Assembly: GCA_017997315.1 (NCBI GenBank)
Contig: JAGOFF010000069.1
Location: forward strand, 1 to 10,766
Source of the DNA: Clostridia bacterium
GTDB taxonomy: Bacteria; Bacillota; Clostridia; Saccharofermentanales; UBA5734
Reading direction: 5' to 3'
Length of the DNA: 10,766 bases
This document shows positions 6,340-10,766 of the stretch, piece after piece (within the stretch, counting starts at the first letter, position 1; each line of letters starts with the position of its first letter). Below the pieces are notes generated by a model. That model saw only the letters and a list, made by a program, of their open reading frames with translations, was not told the origin of the DNA and ran no database searches. A program made the translations under genes and the position numbers.

Positions 6340-6935
6340 ACGGAGACAAAAGGGCCCAAAGAATGGAAATCAAGACGGAGCGCCTGATCCTCACGGAATT
6401 CACGATGGAGATGGCGGCGGATGTGCACCGGAACTCCCTGGACGAGGACATGAGGCGGTTCGTTCCGGATGAAGTGTTTGAAACCATCGAGGATGCGCGG
6501 GCTGTGTTGAAGCATCTGATTGCGCAGTATGACAGCGAAGACGGACCCTACGTATACCCGGTCCTCCTCAGGGGCGGAGCGAACGCGGGATATGTTCAGC
6601 TGGTAAAGCTTGGGGACGGATGGGAGATCGGATACCACATCGCCGCGAAGTACACGGGGCACGGATATGCGTCGGAAGCGGTCCAGGCGTTCCTGCCGGT
6701 CATCGCTAAGCTAAAAGGGATATCGGAGATCTGGGGCATCTGCCTTGCGGACAATGCGGCTTCGGAGAAGGTTCTCGAGAAATCCGGATTCGAATGCGTC
6801 TGTACGGGAACCGAACCCTACCAGGGGGAAGAGCGGGAAGTCCGCAGGTTTCGGTGGAAGAACCATAACAACACCACGGTACTGGATCTGACAGATGCAA
6901 GTGGACGGGACGAGAGCGAGGAGGCAGAGAAGTGA
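6336..6935 (+). CDS. GNAT family N-acetyltransferase with an extended C-terminus
   Basis: A 199-residue acetyltransferase. TERLILTEF (14-22) is the opening strand, GDGWEIGYHIAAKYTGHGYASEAVQAFLPVI (93-123) is the core with the acetyl-CoA loop at TGHGYASEA (107-115), and ADNAASEKVLEKSGFECV (138-155) is the standard C-terminal helix and strand. The family normally ends near RFRWK (171-175). Here a polar, acidic tail of about 24 residues continues to 199 and overlaps the ribosome binding site of the next gene. The start overlaps the previous stop as ATGA and has GGAGG (6322-6326) 9 nt upstream. An internal ATG at 6363 begins closer to the family consensus (MEIKTERLIL) and remains an alternative. 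The acceptor is unknown. Confidence 0.85.
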   Translation: MNGDKRAQRMEIKTERLILTEFTMEMAADVHRNSLDEDMRRFVPDEVFETIEDARAVLKHLIAQYDSEDGPYVYPVLLRGGANAGYVQLVKLGDGWEIGYHIAAKYTGHGYASEAVQAFLPVIAKLKGISEIWGICLADNAASEKVLEKSGFECVCTGTEPYQGEEREVRRFRWKNHNNTTVLDLTDASGRDESEEAEK

Positions 6936-8020
6936 AGATTACGGAAGTCAAGACGTTCATAGTGGAAGCCGGAAGGCAGAACTGGCTGTTCGTCAAGGTG
7001 TTGACCGATGGCGGCCTCTACGGTTGGGGCGAAGCTTCCGTGGAAGGACAGGAGCAGGCGGTCGCGGCCTGTATCCATGTGCTGGCGAAGCGGAGCGTAA
7101 TCGGTCAGGATCCAGGAAATGTGGAGAAAATCTGGCGGCAGATGTATCACCACGGCTTCTGGAAGGGCGGTTTTGTCCACATGTCCGCGATCAGCGGTAT
7201 CGACATGGCGATCTGGGACCTGCTTGGGAAGCTCTACAAGGTACCGACCTACATGCTGCTGGGAGGCCGGGTCCGGGACAGGATCCGGACATATACGCAT
7301 GCCCCCAACAGCGAAATGGCGGGGAAATGGGTGGAGATGGGGTTTGCCGGCGTCAAGACCGGCGGACCGGAGAACGGGTTTGACGAGATCCTGAACGGAA
7401 TTCGAAAGGCCATCGGGAACGACAAGGAACTCATGGTCGACAACCATGGGCAGTTGAGTACGGCTGCAGCGATCAAGCAGATCAAAACCGCTTCGAAGTA
7501 CAACCTGTTCTTTTATGAGGAGCCGGTTCCGCCCGAGAATCCCATGGAATACAAGCGGATACGCGGGAATTCCGACGGGGTGCCCCTTGCCGCCGGCGAG
7601 AGGCTGTTCAACCGGTTCGATTTCCGGGAAATCGTTGAAAACCAGCTGGTGGATTACGTGCAACCGGACATCTGCCATTGCGGCGGGATCAGCGAAATAT
7701 GCAGAATCGCCTCCTATGCCGAGGTGTACCATATCCGTTTTGCACCGCACAATCCCAACGGACCGGTGGCGACGGCTGCAAGCATGCAGGTCGCGATGGC
7801 GACGCAGAACTTTGCGATCCTCGAGTTTGCCGCCAACGCGGTGTATCCGCGCAGCGATCTCTATTCCATCGATCTGAAACCGGTTGACGGCTATTTCCAG
7901 GCTCCTGTCGTACCGGGCCTCGGGATCGAGCTCGACGAAGCAAAAATGGCGGTGCATCCGTACAAAGACATTCAGTACCGGCCCCGATACAATCCCGACG
8001 GATCCGTCGCGGAAATATAA
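6932..8020 (+). CDS. Enolase-superfamily sugar-acid dehydratase (galactonate dehydratase-like, mandelate racemase subgroup)
   Basis: A 362-residue member of the mandelate racemase/enolase superfamily. These enzymes abstract a proton next to a carboxylate, held by Mg2+, and the closest functional type appears to be an acid-sugar dehydratase giving 2-keto-3-deoxy acids. Predicted metal ligands are Asp170 (VDNHG), Glu196 (YEEP) and Glu223 (AGER). His172, the Asp246/His273 pair (QPDICHCGG and APHNPNGP) and Glu298 (ILEF) fit the acid/base residues of E. coli galactonate dehydratase, with spacing along the chain almost identical to that enzyme as I recall it. The substrate could be another aldonic acid. 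The start is a GTG at 6932, 7 nt after GAGGAGG (6918-6924), overlapping the previous stop by 4 nt. It ends the five-gene run. Confidence 0.88.
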   Translation: MKITEVKTFIVEAGRQNWLFVKVLTDGGLYGWGEASVEGQEQAVAACIHVLAKRSVIGQDPGNVEKIWRQMYHHGFWKGGFVHMSAISGIDMAIWDLLGKLYKVPTYMLLGGRVRDRIRTYTHAPNSEMAGKWVEMGFAGVKTGGPENGFDEILNGIRKAIGNDKELMVDNHGQLSTAAAIKQIKTASKYNLFFYEEPVPPENPMEYKRIRGNSDGVPLAAGERLFNRFDFREIVENQLVDYVQPDICHCGGISEICRIASYAEVYHIRFAPHNPNGPVATAASMQVAMATQNFAILEFAANAVYPRSDLYSIDLKPVDGYFQAPVVPGLGIELDEAKMAVHPYKDIQYRPRYNPDGSVAEI

Positions 8021-8043
8021 GGGAACACCCCGACAAGATCAAG

Positions 8044-8062
8044 GGACGGATCGGATCCGTCC
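8044..8062. terminator. GC-rich hairpin after the dehydratase gene
   Basis: ggacggatc and gatccgtcc flank a single g; in RNA the realistic form is a 7-bp stem (ggacgga / tccgtcc) with a 5-nt loop. It begins 23 nt after the dehydratase stop. No T-run follows, so it is probably an auxiliary 3'-end structure upstream of the stronger hairpin at 8078-8117. Confidence 0.35.
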
Positions 8063-8077
8063 GTGCATCAAAAGAAA

Positions 8078-8117
8078 GCCGGCACCTGTCTCTGCGGATA
8101 CAGAGACAGATGCCGGC
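8078..8117. terminator. Intrinsic terminator between convergent genes
   Basis: A long hairpin: gccggca (8078-8084) pairs with tgccggc (8111-8117), one c/a mismatch follows, then ctgtctctg (8086-8094) pairs with cagagacag (8101-8109) around a 6-nt loop cggata. On the minus strand it is followed by TTTCTTTT (8077 down to 8070), so it should end the beta-xylosidase transcript, 32 nt after that gene's stop. On the plus strand it is followed by the weaker gcatttcatt and can also help to stop the dehydratase transcript. Confidence 0.85.
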
Positions 8118-8149
8118 GCATTTCATTGGGGGTTCTTGCCGCAGGACGT

Positions 8150-10132
8150 TTACAGCTTGATCTTCCCGCCGGCGGAGGCGAACGGCCCCGGGATCACCTG
8201 GATGCCGCGGCGGTTTCCAAAGTAGTCCGTGTCGAACCGGATCGGGGTTCCGTCCGCGTTCTCGTAGGGCTGCTCGGGCTCGAAGGCTTTCCCCAGGATG
8301 TCGGTATGGATCATCCGGCTGCAGAAATCCTTGATCTTGTCGTACACGTTCGTCTTCAGGACATACTGACCGTCTTTCTCAAGCAGTTCTACGACGACGT
8401 CCGGATCCTCGACGGACAGGCCGCCGACTTCCTTCTTGCACGCCTTGGCGCCGTTCAGGTATGCGTTCCCCTCGCACCAGACCGGGAGATGGTCGGCGTG
8501 GACCGGCCCCAACGCCCGCATGTTTGCGAGATGGGTGAAGTCGAACTGCGCGATCCACTCCTGATAGGTCGGATACTCGTCGAACACGTGCGTGCCGGCC
8601 AGCCGGTTCTCCGCTTCGGTGGCCGTGCTCTGGTCGTGGTGGATGACGAAGTCCTCGGAGGGCCACTTCTGGACGAAAATGTTGTTGTAGAAGCGGTCGT
8701 CCCCGTGGAGGATCGACATGAATCCCATGACTTCCGTACGGTGCGGGATGTGGTACGGGGTGTAGCGCGGGCCGGTTCCGCCGCCGGTGTTGGTCAGCGC
8801 GCCGCAGATCAGGTTGTGCACCATGGCGATGCCCTGGGTCGCGATGCGGAGGCTGGCGTCGGACAATAGGATATTGTTGTCGATCAGCGTCGGGCCGTGG
8901 CTGACTTCCACGAAAATGTCCTGGGACATCATGCCGCCGGCGAGATTCTTGGCGAAGGACGGACGCTGGTTGTCGTGGAGCAGGTTCTGGGAGATCCGGG
9001 TCCCCTGCGCCTCCCAGTCGCACCAGATGCCCATCGTGCAGTGATGGATGTGGTTGCGCCGCATGAGCACGTCGATGGCGGCATGCAGTTTGATGCCGGA
9101 GATTTCCGCGCCGCCCAGCTCCATCATATTGTTGATGTGGTGGATGTGGTTGTCCTCGATCACGCTGAAGACGCCGCCCATGCGGCCGATGATGCCGCCC
9201 TGCTCACAATGGTGGATGTCGCAGCGGCGCACGATGTGGCTGCCGACCTTCTCCTTGAGCCATCCGTGGTACTGGCCGCGGCACACCGCGTCCCGCTCCA
9301 TCTGGGTGGGGCTCTTGACGTACTTGTAGGTGAAGTAGTGGTCGTTGTCGGGATCCAGATACTTGCCCAGCGAGATGCCGGCGCACTTGCTGTTGGAGAT
9401 CTCGCAGTCCTCGATGATCCAGCCTTTGCTCCAGTGCGGGCCGATCATGCCGTCCTGGAAAGCGGCGGGCGGAGCCCAGTTGGTGGCCGCCTTGTCGATC
9501 CGGAATCCCCGGACGGTGTGGTAGCCGATGCCCGTCACCTCCGGCATGAAGCACCGGCGGCGGACGTTGATCTCCACGTTCTCCTTGTTCGGATCCTTCC
9601 CCTGGAAGTTCGCGTACAGGACCGTTTCATCGGTGTCCGTATCCTGCTCCGCATACCACTTGAAGACGGATTCTTCCGGCACCCAGCTGCACTCGTACAC
9701 TTCGCCGCGGATGCATTCCTCCAGGGTGGCGGCCTCGTACAGGGCCCTGTTGTTCAGGTACACGCAGCCGGTATGCTTGTTCGGGGTCGCGAAGTACCAG
9801 TCGCCGTACACCAGCGTGGAATAGGGATTGTAGCCGCCGAACGTGCTGTTGGGGATCCGGCAGACCCAGACGTTCTTTTCGTGATGCCGCCAGTTCTTGA
9901 CCTCTTCGGCACCGGTGATCACGGCGCCCAGGGGAACGGTGCTGACATACGTGATGCGGGCCTCCTCCGTACCGGCGTGGACCGGACGGACATACTCCCG
10001 GTAGATGCCGGGCGCCACCAGAACCTCGTCACCGGGAAGCGCGATCTTCGCGGCTTCGTCGATCTGACGGAACGGTCTCCCGGCGGAACCGTCTCCATCC
10101 TTTGCGGCATGGACGTCTACGTAATACTTCAT
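8150..10132 (-). CDS. xylC: GH120 beta-xylosidase (right-handed beta-helix, XylC-like)
   Basis: A 660-residue enzyme matching glycoside hydrolase family 120, typified by XylC of Thermoanaerobacterium saccharolyticum, which removes xylose from xylo-oligosaccharides. No signal peptide is seen, so it should act in the cytoplasm on imported oligosaccharides. Recognised segments in order are the N-terminal DEVLVAPGIYREYVRP start of the beta-helix, YANFQGKDPN, the WAPPAA / IGPHWSKGWIIEDCEIS block, EISGIKLHAAID, WCDWEAQGTR and DIFVEVSHGP. By comparison with the known XylC nucleophile (Asp382) and acid/base (Glu405), the catalytic residues should be Asp372 and Glu409. They are 37 apart instead of 23, because of an insertion of about 14 residues. 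The frame extends to 10198, but the ATG at 10132 has a near-perfect AGGAGG 7 nt upstream and the family's N-terminus. It is transcribed alone. Confidence 0.93.
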   Translation of the reverse strand: MKYYVDVHAAKDGDGSAGRPFRQIDEAAKIALPGDEVLVAPGIYREYVRPVHAGTEEARITYVSTVPLGAVITGAEEVKNWRHHEKNVWVCRIPNSTFGGYNPYSTLVYGDWYFATPNKHTGCVYLNNRALYEAATLEECIRGEVYECSWVPEESVFKWYAEQDTDTDETVLYANFQGKDPNKENVEINVRRRCFMPEVTGIGYHTVRGFRIDKAATNWAPPAAFQDGMIGPHWSKGWIIEDCEISNSKCAGISLGKYLDPDNDHYFTYKYVKSPTQMERDAVCRGQYHGWLKEKVGSHIVRRCDIHHCEQGGIIGRMGGVFSVIEDNHIHHINNMMELGGAEISGIKLHAAIDVLMRRNHIHHCTMGIWCDWEAQGTRISQNLLHDNQRPSFAKNLAGGMMSQDIFVEVSHGPTLIDNNILLSDASLRIATQGIAMVHNLICGALTNTGGGTGPRYTPYHIPHRTEVMGFMSILHGDDRFYNNIFVQKWPSEDFVIHHDQSTATEAENRLAGTHVFDEYPTYQEWIAQFDFTHLANMRALGPVHADHLPVWCEGNAYLNGAKACKKEVGGLSVEDPDVVVELLEKDGQYVLKTNVYDKIKDFCSRMIHTDILGKAFEPEQPYENADGTPIRFDTDYFGNRRGIQVIPGPFASAGGKIKL

Positions 10133-10169
10133 GATTTGACCTCCTGTGATGGAATCTGTGCCGACACCC

Positions 10170-10198
10170 ATTATAAGCCAAGGCGGTCCGCGGCTCAC
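10170..10198 (-). promoter_or_regulatory. Candidate promoter of the beta-xylosidase gene
   Basis: A perfect TATAAT is present on the minus strand at 10170-10175, about 38 nt before the gene start. The hexamer 17 bp upstream (GTGAGC, 10193-10198) is a poor -35, so this promoter may need an activator. A second candidate lies further up: TTGTGA (10226-10231), an 18-bp spacer, then CATAAA (10202-10207). The sequence does not decide between them. Confidence 0.45.
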
Positions 10199-10203
10199 CC
10201 TTT

Positions 10204-10224
10204 TATGCAGCCATTGGCTGCATA
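10204..10224. promoter_or_regulatory. 21-bp inverted repeat, probable operator of the beta-xylosidase gene
   Basis: Two perfect 10-bp arms, tatgcagcca and tggctgcata, flank a single t. The site is centred about 80 nt upstream of the gene start. It would lie just upstream of the -35 region of the TATAAT promoter, an activator-like position, and inside the spacer of the alternative promoter, a repressor-like position. The odd-centred symmetry suits a dimeric sugar-responsive regulator, but the family cannot be named and no regulator gene is in the window. Confidence 0.6.
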
Positions 10225-10291
10225 TTCACAAGTCGGCGACCCTGAAAAATGAGTGGATGAACCGGACAGATGGGTAAAGCAGTGAATCGAT

Positions 10292-10297
10292 TATAAT
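10292..10297 (+). promoter_or_regulatory. Probable -10 element for the right-edge GyrI-like gene
   Basis: A perfect TATAAT lies 58 nt before the ATG at 10356. There is no recognisable -35 at 16-18 bp. A small inverted repeat, ataag (10296-10300) and cttat (10308-10312), covers the expected transcription start and may be an operator. The rest of the 223-nt divergent intergenic region holds only the beta-xylosidase signals on the other strand. Confidence 0.4.
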
Positions 10298-10355
10298 AAG
10301 CGGAGTACTTATCACGCTGCGATCACGAGCAAGAACCTGTGAGGGAGGGATCGTT

Positions 10356-10766
10356 ATGCCGGACATCATAAAAGTATACCGTCAGTCGCTGCCCGCGATG
10401 AGATTCGTCGGCAAGTGTTACGGAGAGGATGACAAAGTCAACGGAGCGTTCTCATCCAAATGGGGCGAGTGGTTCGGCAACGGCTGGTTCGCGCCCCTTG
10501 AGCAGTCCGTCGGCGAAGGGGAGCCGTTTGACGGCCGGGATGCGTACTGCGGCCTGATCCGCATCAAAGAGGGGGAGCCGTTCCAATACTGGATCGGCAT
10601 GTTCCTGCCGGTCGACACCGCCGTGCCCGACGGGTACGACCGGATCGATTTTGACGCGTTCGACGCAGCCGTCTGCTGGATCTACGGCAAGGAACCGGAT
10701 CTGTATACCTGCAATTCCCTCGACCGGGTCAAGGCGGAGGGATTTGATTGGACCGCCGATCGGAAC
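10356..10766 (+). CDS. GyrI-like small-molecule-binding domain protein (3'-truncated by the window)
   Basis: An open frame of 137 codons with no stop before the right edge; the last codons read FDWTADRN. The ATG follows GAGGGAGG (10341-10348) by 7 nt. The protein looks like a stand-alone GyrI-like ligand-binding domain: QSLPAMRFVGKCYG (10-23) opens the fold, KWGEWFGNGWFAPLE (35-49) is the first helix region, and FQYWIGMFLPVDTAVPDGYDRIDF (76-99) with AAVCWIYGKE (104-113) form the second half. It shares the PAMRF-hydrophobic-G motif and an MPD start with the GyrI-like gene at the left end, but otherwise the two have diverged and are not recent copies. The role is probably binding or detoxifying a small compound; the ligand is unknown. 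Confidence 0.8.
   Translation, partial: MPDIIKVYRQSLPAMRFVGKCYGEDDKVNGAFSSKWGEWFGNGWFAPLEQSVGEGEPFDGRDAYCGLIRIKEGEPFQYWIGMFLPVDTAVPDGYDRIDFDAFDAAVCWIYGKEPDLYTCNSLDRVKAEGFDWTADRN

Noticed and set aside
734..6935. The three GNAT genes as a recent tandem amplification.
   Set aside because: Their proteins share only the general family motifs and differ in length and core sequence, so they are old, diverged members.
8897..10252. A 451-codon open frame on the plus strand opposite the beta-xylosidase.
   Set aside because: It is antisense to a clear GH120 gene. Its translation is biased towards V, A, D and H with no family features, as expected for the shadow of a GC-rich gene.

Overview
This window looks like a GC-rich chromosomal segment of a member of the Bacillota, probably a Clostridia-type fermenter. 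The evidence is the near-consensus AGGAGG-type ribosome binding sites before most genes, the short stem-loop-plus-T terminators, and gene content typical of that group: stand-alone GyrI-like proteins, a DHA3-type drug exporter, RimJ/RimL-type acetyltransferases and an intracellular GH120 beta-xylosidase. The genus cannot be read from the sequence. There is no phage, IS element, CRISPR array, tRNA or rRNA.

Layout. (1) 1-1258, plus strand: the last codons of an upstream gene, a GyrI-like small-molecule-binding protein (42-602) closed by a strong intrinsic terminator, and a GNAT acetyltransferase (734-1258). (2) 1409-2479, plus strand: an Ldh_2-family NAD(P)-dependent 2-hydroxyacid dehydrogenase. 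(3) 2516-4709, minus strand: a two-gene operon of an MFS exporter and a tandem SRPBCC/AHSA1 protein. Its leader carries a promoter with a perfect 16-bp palindrome just after the -10, and the gene junction can form two alternative RNA hairpins. (4) 4931-8020, plus strand: a tight five-gene run of OsmC-like protein, GNAT, nucleoside-deoxyribosyltransferase-like protein, GNAT, and an enolase-superfamily sugar-acid dehydratase with a galactonate-dehydratase-like active site. The last three genes overlap by 4 nt at each junction. (5) A terminator between convergent genes (8078-8117), then a GH120 beta-xylosidase (8150-10132, minus strand) with a 21-bp inverted repeat in its promoter region. (6) 10356 to the right edge: a second, incomplete GyrI-like gene.

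Two themes appear. One is small-molecule defence and sensing: two GyrI-like proteins, the exporter, the SRPBCC protein, OsmC and three GNATs. The other is plant-carbohydrate catabolism: intracellular beta-xylosidase, sugar-acid dehydratase and Ldh_2 dehydrogenase. Apart from the exporter/SRPBCC pair and the five-gene run, co-regulation is not evident. I did not find a convincing new biological system. The most checkable oddities are a 14-residue insertion between the catalytic residues of the GH120 enzyme, loss of the second redox cysteine in the OsmC protein, the two promoter palindromes, and the alternative hairpins at the exporter/SRPBCC junction.
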